From positions 7,106,001 through 7,170,000 of the forward strand of contig OX940863.1 in NCBI GenBank assembly GCA_954871525.1: a stretch of DNA of 64,000 nt, given 5' to 3'. Below are positions 1 through 11,400 of the stretch, one piece after another. The position numbers and the translations under genes were made by a program. The DNA comes from Parietaria judaica. Its lineage: Eukaryota; Streptophyta; Magnoliopsida; Rosales; Urticaceae. Position 1 is the first letter of the stretch. Each line of letters opens with the position of its first letter. Under the pieces are notes generated by a model that worked only from the letters and a program-made list of their open reading frames with translations, was not told the origin of the DNA and made no database searches.

Positions 1-820
1 ATAAAGAAATGCTATAGGAAATGCTATTGCATTTCCTATGGAATTTAACATCAACAATTTAATCCTTGCATATTTTTGCTTGAGAACACTTGTAATATTA
101 AAATTTCAATGTATAAGCCCTAAAATCATTATTTTTTCAATTGGTTTCAAATTTAAGGTTGTAAAAAATGTAAAATAAAGAAATGCTATAGCATTTCCTA
201 TGGCATTTCTCGTCAACATTTTAATCCTTGCATATTTTTGCATGAGAACTCTTGTTATATTCAAATTCCAATGTATAAGCCCTAAAATCATTATTTTTTC
301 AATTGGTTCGAAATTTTAGGTCGTAAACAATGTAAAATAAAGAAATTCTAGCATTTCCTATGGCATTTCTCGTCAACAATTTAATCCTTGCATATTTTTG
401 CATGAGAACTCTTGTTATATTAAAATTCCAATGTATAAGCTTTAAAATCAATATTTTTTCAATTGGTTCGAAATTTAAGGTTGTAAAAAATGTAAAATAA
501 AGAAATGCTATAGGAAATGCTATAACATTTCCTATGGCATTTCTCGTCAACAATTTAATCCTTGCATATTTTTGCATGAGAACTCTTGTTATATTCAAAT
601 TCCAATGTATAAGCCCTAAAATCATTATTTTTTCAATTGGTTTGAAATTTAAGGTTGTAAAAAATGTAAAATAAAGAAATGCTATAGGAAATGCTAGCAT
701 TTCCTATGGCATTTCTCGTCAACATTTTAATCCTTGCATATTTTTGCACGAGAACTCCTGTTATATTCAAATTCCAATGTATAAGCCCTAAAATCATTAT
801 TTTTTCAATTGATTCGAAAT
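1..820 (+). repeat. Partial HOR unit, right part of a 1582-bp unit
   Basis: This stretch matches 1583-2402 at an offset of 1582 bp and 5041-5860 at 5040 bp, with only scattered single-base differences (for example AACATCAAC here and AACGTCAAC at 1630). It begins with a type C monomer and ends at the truncated-monomer junction at about 821. It is the tail of a unit whose head lies outside the window. Confidence 0.85.
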
Positions 821-2402
821 TTTATAACTCTTGTTATATTAAAATTCCAATGTATAAGCCCTAAAATCATTATTTTTTCAATTGGTTTGAAATTTAAGGT
901 TGTAAAAATTGTAAAATAAAGAAATGCTATAGGAAATGCTATTTCCTATGGCATTTCTCGTCAACATTAGAATCCTTGCATATTTTTGCATGAGAACTAT
1001 TGTTATATTCAAATTCCAATGTATAAGCCCTAAAATCATTATTTTTTCAATTGGTTCGAAATTTTAGGTCGTAAACAATGTAAAATAAAAAAATGCAATA
1101 GGAAATGCTATAGCATTACCTATGGCATTTCTCGTCAACAATTTAATCCTTGCATATTTTTGCATGAGAACTCTTGTTATATTCAAATTCCAATGTATAA
1201 TCCCTAAACTCATTATTTTTTCAATTGGTTCGAAATTTAAGATTGTAAAAAATGTAAAATAAAAAAATGCAATAGGAAATGCTATAGCATTACCTATGGC
1301 ATTTCTCGTCAACAATTTAATCCTTGCATATTTTTGCATGAGAACTATTGTTATATTCAAATTCCAATGTATAAGCTTTAAAATTATTATTTTTTCAATT
1401 GGTTCGAAATTTAAGGTTGTAAAAAATGTAAAATAAAGAAATGCCAATGGCATTTCTCGTCAACAATTTAATCCTTGCATATTTTTGCATGAGAACTCTT
1501 GTTATATTCAAATTCCAATGTATAAGCCCTAATATCATTATTTTTTCAATTGGTTCGACTTTTAGGTCGTAAACAATGTAAAATAAAGAAATGCTATAGG
1601 AAATGCTATTGCATTTCCTATGGAATTTAACGTCAACAATTTAATCCTTGCATATTTTTGCTTGAGAACACTTGTAATATTAAAATTTCAATGTATAAGC
1701 CCTAAAATCATTATTTTTTCAATTGGTTTCAAATTTAAGGTTGTAAAAAATGTAAAATAAAGAAATGCTATAGCATTTCCTATGGCATTTCTCGTCAACA
1801 TTTTAATCCTTGCATATTTTTGCATGAGAACTCTTGTTATATTCAAATTCCAATGTATAAACCCTAAAATCATTATTTTTTCAATTGGTTCGAAATTTTA
1901 GGTCGTAAACAATGTAAAATAAAGAAATGCTAGCATTTCCTATGGCATTTCTCGTCAACAATTTAATCCTTGCATATTTTTGCATGAGAACTCTTGTTAT
2001 ATTCAAATTCCAATGTATAAGCTTTAAAATCATTATTTTTTCAATTGGTTCGAAATTTAAGGTTGTAAAAAATGTAAAATAAAGAAATGCTATAGGAAAT
2101 GCTATAACATTTCCTATGGCATTTCTCGTCAACAATTTAATCCTTGCATATTTTTGCATGAGAACTCTTGTTATATTCAAATTCCAATGTATAAGCCCTA
2201 AAATCATTATTTTTTCAATTGGTTTGAAATTTAAGGTTGTAAAAAATGTAAAATAAAGAAATGCTATAGGAAATGCTAGCATTTCCTATGGCATTTCTCG
2301 TCAACATTTTAATCCTTGCATATTTTTGCACGAGAACTCCTGTTATATTCAAATTCCAATGTATAAGCCCTAAAATCATTATTTTTTCAATTGATTCGAA
2401 AT
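821..2402 (+). repeat. HOR unit X1, 1582 bp, nine monomers plus one truncated
   Basis: The unit opens at a junction where GAAATTTTA jumps directly to TAACTCTTG, removing about 100 bp of one monomer. Nine further monomers follow, counted by the AATCCTTGCAT anchor. Markers include AACATTAGAATCC near 964, palindromes shortened to GAAATGCCAATGGC near 1440, and a type C monomer at 1581. It matches 4279-5860 at 3458 bp offset. Breakpoints are set at the truncated junction and could be placed elsewhere in the period. Confidence 0.85.
1581..1754 (+). repeat. Example of type C monomer (ATTTAACGTCAAC variant)
   Basis: Type C copies read GGAATTTAACGTCAAC right of the palindrome instead of GGCATTTCTCGTCAAC. 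Many, including this one, also carry CTTGTAATATTAAAATTTCAATG instead of CTTGTTATATTCAAATTCCAATG (two overlapping blocks of changes). The preceding monomer often ends CGACTTTTAGGTCG, itself a small inverted repeat (CGAC/GTCG). I located type C copies near 46, 1628, 5086, 6840, 7683, 12164, 13549, 14050, 14745, 15240, 16976, 17470, 52368, 54428, 62665 and 63705, and none between about 17.5 and 52.3 kb. Confidence 0.8.
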
Positions 2403-3340
2403 TTTATAACTCTTGTTATATTAAAATTCCAATGTATAAGCCCTAAAATCATTATTTTTTCAATTGGTTTGAAATTTAAGGTTGTAAAAATTGTAAAATA
2501 AAGAAATGCTATAGGAAATGCTATTTCCTATGGCATTTCTCGTCAACATTAGAATCCTTGCATATTTTTGCATGAGAACTATTGTTATATTCAAATTCCA
2601 ATGTATAAGCCCTAAAATCATTATTTTTTCAATTGGTTCGAAATTTTTGGTCGTAAACAATGTAAAATAAAAAAATGCAATAGGAAATGCTATAGCATTA
2701 CCTATGGCATTTCTCGTCAACAATTTAATCCTTGCATATTTTTGCATGAGAACTCTTGTTATATTCAAATTCCAATGTATAATCCCTAAACTCATTATTT
2801 TTTCAATTGGTTCGAAATTTAAGATTGTAAAAAATGTAAAATAAAAAAATGCAATAGGAAATGCTATAGCATTACCTATGGCATTTCTCGTCAACAATTT
2901 AATCCTTGCATATTTTTGCATGAGAACTCTTGTTATATTCAAATTCCAATGTATAAGCTTTAAAATCATTATTTTTTCAATTGGTTCGAAATTTAAGGTT
3001 GTAAAAAATGTAAAATAAAGAAATGCTATAGGAAATGCTATAGCATTTCCTATGGCATTTCTCGTCAACAATTTAATCCTTGCATATTTTTGCATGAGAA
3101 CTCTTGTTATATTCAAATTCCAATGTATAAGCCCTAAAATCATTATTTTTTCAATTGGTTTAAAATTTAAGGTTGTAAAAAACGTAAAATAAAGAAATGC
3201 TATAGGAAATGCTATAGCATTTCCTATGGCATTTCTCGTCAACATTTTAATCCTTGCATATTTTTGCATGAGAACTCGTGTTATATTCAAATTCCAATGT
3301 ATAAGCCCTAAAATCATTATTTTTTCAATTGGTTCGAAAT
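2403..3340 (+). repeat. HOR unit Y1, 938 bp, five monomers plus one truncated
   Basis: It starts at the same truncated junction and follows unit X1 for about 620 bp. It then continues with two full-length monomers in place of the shortened GCCAATGGC one. The next unit, 3341-4278, is nearly the same sequence. One marker is GAACTCGTGTTATATT near the end (3273 and 4211). The head of the unit also recurs at 4279 and 5861. Confidence 0.85.
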
Positions 3341-4278
3341 TTTATAACTCTTGTTATATTAAAATTCCAATGTATAAGCCCTAAAATCATTATTTTTTCA
3401 ATTGGTTTGAAATTTAAGGTTGTAAAAATTGTAAAATAAAGAAATGCTATAGGAAATGCTATTTCCTATGGCATTTCTCGTCAACATTAGAATCCTTGCA
3501 TATTTTTGCATGAGAACTCTTGTTATATTCAAATTCCAATGTATAAGCCCTAAAATCATTATTTTTTCAATTGGTTCGAAATTTTAGGTCGTAAACAATG
3601 TAAAATAAAAAAATGCAATAGGAAATGCTATAGCATTACCTATGGCATTTCTCGTCAACAATTTAATCCTTGCATATTTTTGCATGAGAACTCTTGTTAT
3701 ATTCAAATTCCAATGTATAATCCCTAAACTCATTATTTTTTCAATTTGTTCGAAATTTAAGATTGTAAAAAATGTAAAATAAAAAAATGCAATAGGAAAT
3801 GCTATAGCATTACCTATGGCATTTCTCGTCAACAATTTAATCCTTGCATATTTTTGCATGAGAACTATTGTTATATTCAAATTCCAATGTATAAGCTTTA
3901 AAATCATTATTTTTTCAATTGGTTCGAAATTTAAGGTTGTAAAAAATGTAAAATAAAGAAATGCTATAGGAAATGCTATAGCATTTCCTATGGCATTTCT
4001 CGTCAACAATTTAATCCTTGCATATTTTTGCATGAGAACTCTTGTTATATTCAAATTCCAATGTATAAGCCCTAAAATCATTATTTTTTCAATTGGTTTG
4101 AAATTTAAGGTTGTAAAAAACGTAAAATAAAGAAATGCTATAGGAAATGCTATAGCATTTCCTATGGCATTTCTCGTCAACATTTTAATCCTTGCATATT
4201 TTTGCATGAGAACTCGTGTTATATTCAAATTCCAATGTATAAGCCCTAAAATCATTATTTTTTCAATTGGTTCGAAAT
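3341..4278 (+). repeat. HOR unit Y2, 938 bp, tandem copy of Y1
   Basis: The truncated junction recurs here, and the unit repeats 2403-3340 with few changes. For example, TTTGTTCG at about 3746 replaces TTGGTTCG, and one monomer reads GAACTATTG near 3860. The Y1-Y2 pair is a direct tandem duplication of five and a half monomers. Confidence 0.85.
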
Positions 4279-5860
4279 TTTATAACTCTTGTTATATTAA
4301 AATTCCAATGTATAAGCCCTAAAATCATTATTTTTTCAATTGGTTTGAAATTTAAGGTTGTAAAAATTGTAAAATAAAGAAATGCTATAGGAAATGCTAT
4401 TTCCTATGGCATTTCTCGTCAACATTAGAATCCTTGCATATTTTTGCATGAGAACTCTTGTTATATTCAAATTCCAATGTATAAGCCCTAAAATCATTAT
4501 TTTTTCAATTGGTTCGAAATTTTAGGTCGTAAACAATGTAAAATAAAAAAATGCAATAGGAAATGCTATAGCATTACCTATGGCATTTCTCGTCAACAAT
4601 TTAATCCTTGCATATTTTTGCATGAGAACTCTTGTTATATTCAAATTCCAATGTATAATCCCTAAACTCATTATTTTTTCAATTTGTTCGAAATTTAAGA
4701 TTGTAAAAAATGTAAAATAAAAAAATGCAATAGGAAATGCTATAGCATTACCTATGGCATTTCTCGTCAACAATTTAATCCTTGCATATTTTTGCATGAG
4801 AACTATTGTTATATTCAAATTCCAATGTATAAGCTTTAAAATTATTATTTTTTCAATTGGTTCGAAATTTAAGGTTGTAAAAAATGTAAAATAAAGAAAT
4901 GCCAATGGCATTTCTCGTCAACAATTTAATCCTTGCATATTTTTGCATGAGAACTCTTGTTATATTCAAATTCCAATGTATAAGCCCTAATATCATTATT
5001 TTTTCAATTGGTTCGACTTTTAGGTCGTAAACAATGTAAAATAAAGAAATGCTATAGGAAATGCTATTGCATTTCCTATGGAATTTAACGTCAACAATTT
5101 AATCCTTGCATATTTTTTCTTGAGAACACTTGTAATATTAAAATTTCAATGTATAAGCCCTAAAATCATTATTTTTTCAATTGGTTTCAAATTTAAGGTT
5201 GTAAAAAATGTAAAATAAAGAAATGCTATAGCATTTCCTATGGCATTTCTCGTCAACATTTTAATCCTTGCATATTTTTGCATGAGAACTCTTGTTATAT
5301 TCAAATTCCAATGTATAAGCCCTAAAATCATTATTTTTTCAATTGGTTCGAAATTTTAGGTCGTAAACAATGTAAAATAAAGAAATGCTAGCATTTCCTA
5401 TGGCATTTCTCGTCAACAATTTAATCCTTGCATATTTTTGCATGAGAACTCTTGTTATATTCAAATTCCAATGTATAAGCTTTAAAATCATTATTTTTTC
5501 AATTGGTTCGAAATTTAAGGTTGTAAAAAATGTAAAATAAAGAAATGCTATAGGAAATGCTATAACATTTCCTATGGCATTTCTCGTCAACAATTTAATC
5601 CTTGCATATTTTTGCATGAGAACTCTTGTTATATTCAAATTCCAATGTATAAGCCCTAAAATCATTATTTTTTCAATTGGTTTGAAATTTAAGGTTGTAA
5701 AAAATGTAAAATAAAGAAATGCTATAGGAAATGCTAGCATTTCCTATGGCATTTCTCGTCAACATTTTAATCCTTGCATATTTTTGCACGAGAACTCCTG
5801 TTATATTCAAATTCCAATGTATAAGCCCTAAAATCATTAGTTTTTCAATTGATTCGAAAT
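4279..5860 (+). repeat. HOR unit X2, 1582 bp
   Basis: This is the second copy of the 1582-bp unit, offset 3458 bp from 821-2402. It has the same order of markers: truncated junction, AACATTAGAATCC near 4422, GCCAATGGC near 4901 and a type C monomer near 5039. It shares the TTTGTTCG change near 4685 with Y2, so it was probably copied or converted from the same local source. Confidence 0.85.
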
Positions 5861-8150
5861 TTTATAACTCTTGTTATATTAAAATTCCAATGTATAAGCC
5901 CTAAAATCATTATTTTTTCAATTGGTTTGAAATTTAAGGTTGTAAAAATTGTAAAATAAAGAAATGCTATAGGAAATGCTATTTCCTATGGCATTTCTCG
6001 TCAACATTAGAATCCTTGCATATTTTTGCATGAGAACTATTGTTATATTCAAATTCCAATGTATAAGCCCTAAAATCATTATTTTTTCAATTGGTTCGAA
6101 ATTTTAGGTCGTAAACAATGTAAAATAAAAAAATTCAATAGGAAATGCTATAGCATTACCTATGGCATTTCTCGTCAACAATTTAATCCTTGCATATTTT
6201 TGCATGAGAACTCTTGTTATATTCAAATTCCAATGTATAATCCCTAAACTCATTATTTTTTCAATTGGTTCGAAATTTTAGGTCGTAAACAATGTAAAAT
6301 AAACAAATGCTATAGGAAATGCTAGCATTTCCTATGGCATTTCTCGTCAACAATTTAATCCTTGCATATTTTTGCATGAGAGCTCTTGTTATATTCAAAT
6401 TCCAATGTATAATCCCTAAAATCGTTATTTTTTCAATTGGTTCGAAATTTAAGGTTGTAAAAAATGTAAAATAAAAAAATGCAATAGGAAATGCTATAGC
6501 ATTACCTATGGCATTTCTCGTCAACAATTTAATCCTTGCATATTTTTGCATGAGAACTATTGTTATATTCAAATTCCAATGTATAAGCTTTAAAATTATT
6601 ATTTTTTCAATTGGTTCGAAATTTAAGGTTGTAAAAAATGTAAAATAAAGAATTTCCTATGGCATTTCTCGTCAACAATTTAATCCTTGCATATTTTTGC
6701 ATGAGAACTCTTGTTATATTCAAATTCCAATGTCTAAGACCTAATATCATTATTTTTTCAATTGGTTCGACTTTTAGGTCGTAAACAATGTAAAATAAAG
6801 AAATGCTATAGGAAATGCTATTGAATTTCCGATGGAATTTAACGTCAACAATTTAATCCTTGCATATTTTTGCATGAGAACACTTGTAATATTAAAATTT
6901 CAATGTATAAGCCCTAAAATCATTATTTTTTCAATTGGTTTGAAATTTAAGGTTGTAAAAAATGTAAAATAAAGAAATGCTATAGGAAATGCTATAGCAT
7001 TTCCTATGGCATTTCTCGTCAACATTTTAATCCTTGCATATTTTTGCATGAGAACTCTTGTTATATTCAAATTCCAATGTATAAGCCCTAAAATCATTAT
7101 TTTTTCAATTGGTTCAAAATTTTAGTACGTAAACAATGTAAAATAAAGAAATGCTATAGGAAATGCTAGCATTTCCTATGGCATTTCTCGTCAACAATTT
7201 AATCCTTGCATATTTTTGCATGAGAACTCTTGTTATATTCAAATTCCAATGTATAATCCCTATACTCATTATTTTTTCAATTGGTTCGAAATTTAAGGTT
7301 GTAAAAAATGTAAAATAAAAAAATGCAATAGGAAATGCTATAGCATTACCTATGGCATTTCTCGTCAACAATTTAATCCTTGCATATTTTTGCATGAGAA
7401 CTCTTGTTATATTCAAATTCCAATGTATAAGCTTTAAAATTATTATTTTTTCAATTGGTTCGAAATTTAAGGTTGTAAAAAATGTAAAATAAAGAAATGC
7501 CTATGTCATTTCTCGTCAACAATTTGATCCTTGCATATTTTTGCATGAGAACTCTTGTTATATTCAAATTCCAATGTATAAGCCCTAATATCATTATTTT
7601 TTCAATTGGTTCGACTTTTAGGTCGTAAACAATGTAAAATAAAGAAATGCTATAGGAAATGCTATTGCATTTCCTATGGAATTTAACGTCAACAATTTAA
7701 TCCTTGCATATTTCTGCAAGAGAACACTTGTAATATTAAAATTTCAATGTATAAGCCCTAAAATCATAATTTTTTCAATTGGTTTGAAATTTAAGGTTGT
7801 AAAAAATGTAAAATAAAGAAATGCTATAGGAAATGCTATAGCATTTCCTATGGCATTTCTCGTCAACATTTTAATCCTTGCATATTTTTACATGAGAACT
7901 CTTGTTATATTCAAATTCCAATGTATAAGCCCTAAAATCATTATTTTTTCAATTGGTTCGAAATTTTAGGTCGTAAACAATGTAAAATAAAGAAATGCTA
8001 GCATTTCCTATGGCATTTCTCGTCAACAATTTAATCCTTGTATATTTTTGCATGAGAACTCTTGTTATTTTCAAATTCCAATGTATAAGCTTTAAAATCA
8101 TTATTTTTTCAATTGGTTCGAAATTTAAGGTTGTAAAAAATGTAAAATAA

Positions 8151-8194
8151 AGAAATGCTATAGGAAATGCTATAGCATTTCCTATGGCATTTCT
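8151..8194. repeat. 44-bp palindromic core of the monomer
   Basis: The 44 bases read almost the same on both strands: 21 of 22 base pairs of the dyad match, and the only mismatch is T at position 9 against G at position 36. The left arm is two tandem copies of GAAATGCTATAG. The right arm is their complement with one change (CATTTCCTATGG, then CATTTC). The centre is GCTATAGC. Nearly every monomer in the window has this core or a shortened form of it. A single strand could fold into a hairpin and the duplex could extrude a cruciform; this is inference from the symmetry alone. Confidence 0.95.
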
Positions 8195-8211
8195 CGTCAA
8201 CAATTTAATCC

Positions 8212-8227
8212 TTGCATATTTTTGCAT
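8212..8227 (+). other. Paired TTGCAT motif with 10-bp spacing
   Basis: TTGCAT occurs at 8212-8217 and again at 8222-8227, exactly 10 bp (about one helical turn) apart, in the block TTGCATATTTTTGCAT. The block is among the best conserved in the monomer; most changes are single bases, such as TTGCAAATTTTTGCAT near 22305, 25412 and 29217. Two sites on the same helical face could suit a DNA-binding protein, but no binding protein can be named from the sequence. Confidence 0.6.
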
Positions 8228-8471
8228 GAGAACTCTTGTTATATTCAAATTCCAATGTATAAGCCCTAAAATCATTATTTTTTCAATTGGTTTGAAATTT
8301 AAGGTTGTAAAAAATGTAAAATAAAGAAATGCTATAGGAAATGCTATAGCATTTCCTATGGCATTTCTCGTCAACATTTTAATCCTTGCATATTTTTGCA
8401 CGAGAACTCGTGTTATATTCAAATTCCAATGTATAAGCCCTAAAATCATTATTTTTTCAATTGGTTCGAAA

Positions 8472-11400
8472 TTTTGTAACTCTTGTTATATTAAAATTCC
8501 AATGTATAAGCCCTAAAATCATTATTTTTTCAATTTGTTTGAAATTTAAGGTTGTAAAAATTGTAAAATAAAGAAATGCTATAGGAAATGCTATTTCCTA
8601 TGGCATTTCTCGTCAACATTAGAATCCTTGCATATTTTTGCATGAGAACTCTTGTTATATTCAAATTCCAATGTATAAGCCCTAAAATCATTATTTTTTC
8701 AATTGGTTCGAAATTTTAGGTCGTAAACAATGTAAAATAGACAAATGTTATAGGAAATGCTAGCATTTCCTATGGCATTTCTCGTCAACAATTTAATCCT
8801 TGCATATTTTTGCATGAGAACTCTTGTTATATTCAAATTACAATGTATAATCCCTAAACTCATTATTTTTTCAATTGGTTCGAAATTTAAGGTTGTAAAA
8901 AATGTAAAATAAAAAAATGCAATAGGAAATGCTATAGCATTACCTATGGCATTTCTCGTCAACAATTTAATCCTTGCATATTTTTGCATGAGAACTCTTG
9001 TTATATTCAAATTCCAATGTATAAGCTTTAAAATTATTATTTTTTCAATTGGTTCGAAATTTAAGGTTGTAAAAATTGTAAAATAAAGAAATGCTATAGG
9101 AAATGCTATAGCATTTCCTATGGCATTTCTCGTCAACAATTTAATCCTTGCATATTTTTGCATGAGAACTCTTGTTATATTAAAATTCCAATGTATAAGA
9201 CCTAAAATCATTATTTTTTGAATTGGTTCAAAATTTAAGGTTGTAAAAAATGTTAAATAAAGAAATGCTATAGGAAATGCTATAGCATATCCTATGGCAT
9301 TTCTCGGCAATAATTTAATCCTTGCATATTTTTGCATGAGAACTCTTGTTATATTCAAATTACAATGTATAAGCCCCAAAATCATTATTTTTTCAATTGG
9401 TTCAAAATTTTAGTACGTAAACAATGTAAAATAAAGAAATGCTATAGGAAATGCTAGCATTTCCTATGGCATTTCTCGTCAACAATTTAATCCTTGCATA
9501 TTTTTGCATGAGAACTCTTGTTATATTCAAATTCCAATGTATAATCCCTATACTCATTATTTTTTCAATTGGTTCGAAATTTAAGGTTGTAAAAAATGTA
9601 AAATAAAAAAATGCTATAGGAAATTATATAGCATTACCTATGGCATTTCTCGTCAACAATTTAATCCATGCATATTCTTGCATGAGAACTCTTGTTATAT
9701 TCAAATTCCAATGTATAAGCTTTAAAATCATTATTTTTTCAATTGGTTCGAAATTTAAGGTTGTAAAAATGTAAAATAAAGATATAGCATTTCCTATGGC
9801 ATTTCTCGTCTACAATTTAATCCTTGCATATTTTTGCATGAGAACTCTTGTTATATTCAAATTCCAATGTATAAGCTTTAAAATCATTTTTTTAATTGGT
9901 TCGAAATTTAAGGTCGTAAACAATGTAAAATAAAGAAATGCTATAGGAAATGCTAGAGCATTTCCTATGGCATTTCTCGTCAACAATTTAATCGTTGCAT
10001 ATTTTTGCATGAGAACTCTTGTTATATTCAAATTCCAATGTATAATCCCTATACTCATTATTTTTTCAATTGGTTCGAAATTTAAGGTTGTAAAAAATGT
10101 AAAATAAAAAAATGCTATAGGAAATTCTATAGCATTACCTATGGCATTTCTCGTCAACAATTTAATCCATGCATATTCTTGCATGAGAACTCTTGTTATA
10201 TTCAAATTCCAATGTATAAGCTTTAAAATCATTATTTTTTCAATTGGTTCGAAATTTAAGGTTGTAAAAATGTAAAATAAAGATATATTTTTGCATGAGA
10301 ACTCTTGTTATATTCAAATTCCAATTTATAAGCCCTAAAATCATTATTTTTTCAATTGGTTCGAAATTTAAGGTTGTAAAAAATCTAAAATAAAGAAATT
10401 CTATAGTAAATGCTATAGCATTTTCTATGGCATTTCTCGGCAACAATTTAATCCTTGCATATTTTTGCATGAGAACTCTTGTTATATTAAAATTCCAATG
10501 TACAAGCCCTAAAATCATTATTTTTTCAATTGGTTTGAAATTTAAGGTTGTAAAAAATGTCAAATAAAGAAATGCTATAGGAAATGCTATTGCATTTCCT
10601 ATGGCATTTCTCGTCAACAATTTAGTCCTTGCATATTTTTGCATGAGAACTCTTGTTATATTCAAATTCCAATGTATATTCCCTAAAATCATTATTTTTT
10701 CAATTGGTTCGAAATTTTAGGTCGTAAACAATGTAAAATAAAGAAATGCTATAGGAAATATTTCCTATGGCATTTCTCGTCAACAATTTATTCCTTGCAT
10801 ATTTTTGCATGAGAACTCTTGTTATATTCAAATTCCAATGTATAAGCCCTAAAATAATTATTTTTTCAATTGGTTTGAAATTTAAGGTTGTAAAAAATGT
10901 CAAATAAAGAAATGCTATAGGAAATGCTATAGCATTTCCTATGGCATTTCTCGTCAACAATTTAATCCTTGCATATTTTTGCATGAGAACTCTTGTTATA
11001 TTCAAATTCCAATTTATAAGCCCTAAAATCATTGATTTTTCAATTGGTTCGAAATTTAAGGTTGTAAAAAATGTAAAATAAAGAAATTCTATATGAAATG
11101 CTATAGCATTTCCTATGGAATTTCTCGGCAACAATTTAATCCTTGCATATTTTTGCATGAGAACTCTTGTTATATTCAAATTCCAATGTATAAGCCCTAA
11201 AATCATTATTTTTTTAATTAGTTCGAAATTTAAGGTTGTAAAAAATGTCAAATAAAGAAATGCTATAGGAAATGCTATAGCATTTCCTATGGCATTTCTC
11301 ATCAACAATTTAATCCTTGCATATTTTTGCATGAGAACTCTTGTTATATTCAAATTCCAATTTATAAGCCCTAAAATCATTATTTTTTCAATTGGTTCGA

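Larger units (their letters stand above)
8145..8318 (+). repeat. Representative full-length type A monomer (174 bp)
   Basis: This copy matches the consensus I derived at all positions I checked except one: the tail site reads TTTGAA instead of TTCGAA. In monomer numbering starting at AAATAAAG, the palindrome is 7-50, a CpG is at 51-52, the TTGCAT pair is at 68-73 and 78-83, AAGCCCTAAAATC is around 117-129, a T6 run is at 134-139, TTCGAA sits at about 147-152 and an A6 run is at 165-170. Type A copies carry GCTATAGC in the palindrome centre and TTAAGGTTGTAAAAAATG in the tail. The start point is arbitrary because the array is circularly permutable. Confidence 0.95.
5861..8471 (+). repeat. Extended HOR unit Z, 2611 bp
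   Basis: It opens with the truncated junction and the AACATTAGAATCC monomer (6004) and closes at the next junction (about 8472, where the bases read TTTTGTAAC). The shortened monomer plus type C section appears twice (about 6640-6900 and about 7480-7740), which explains the extra length over unit X. A monomer ending TTTTAGTACGTAAAC at 7121 has a relative at 9409. Confidence 0.75.

Noticed and set aside
2460..3317. Minus-strand open frames of 60-289 codons throughout the window, as possible repeat-protein genes
   Set aside because: All are the same 58-codon satellite phase read through intact monomers. They begin and end wherever a palindrome indel, T-run indel or tail variant shifts the phase, and none has unique sequence.
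8151..8194. Rho-independent terminator or attachment site at the palindrome
   Set aside because: The stem is AT-rich, is not followed by a terminator-type T run and is present hundreds of times in a eukaryotic-type satellite.
8151..8194. Palindrome as terminal inverted repeats of a MITE inserted in each monomer
   Set aside because: No target-site duplication or empty site is visible. The core is an integral part of every period. An ancient origin from a foldback element is possible but cannot be shown here.
8262..8268. CCCTAAA, the plant telomere repeat unit, in each type A monomer
   Set aside because: It occurs once per 174 bp and never in tandem, and type B replaces it with GCTTTAAA. A 7-bp match is expected by chance.
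8285..8310. CENP-B box in the tail around TTCGAAATTTAAGG
   Set aside because: The box needs TTCG, then A, then CGGG at fixed spacing. The consensus has TTCG and two of the G positions but T for the central A and no CGGG, so 6 of 9 essential bases at best.
8275..8320. Phased A-tracts causing intrinsic bending
   Set aside because: The T6 and A6 runs are about 31 bp apart, near three turns, but the AAATTT between them is out of phase and type B interrupts the A6 run. The evidence is too weak to claim curvature.
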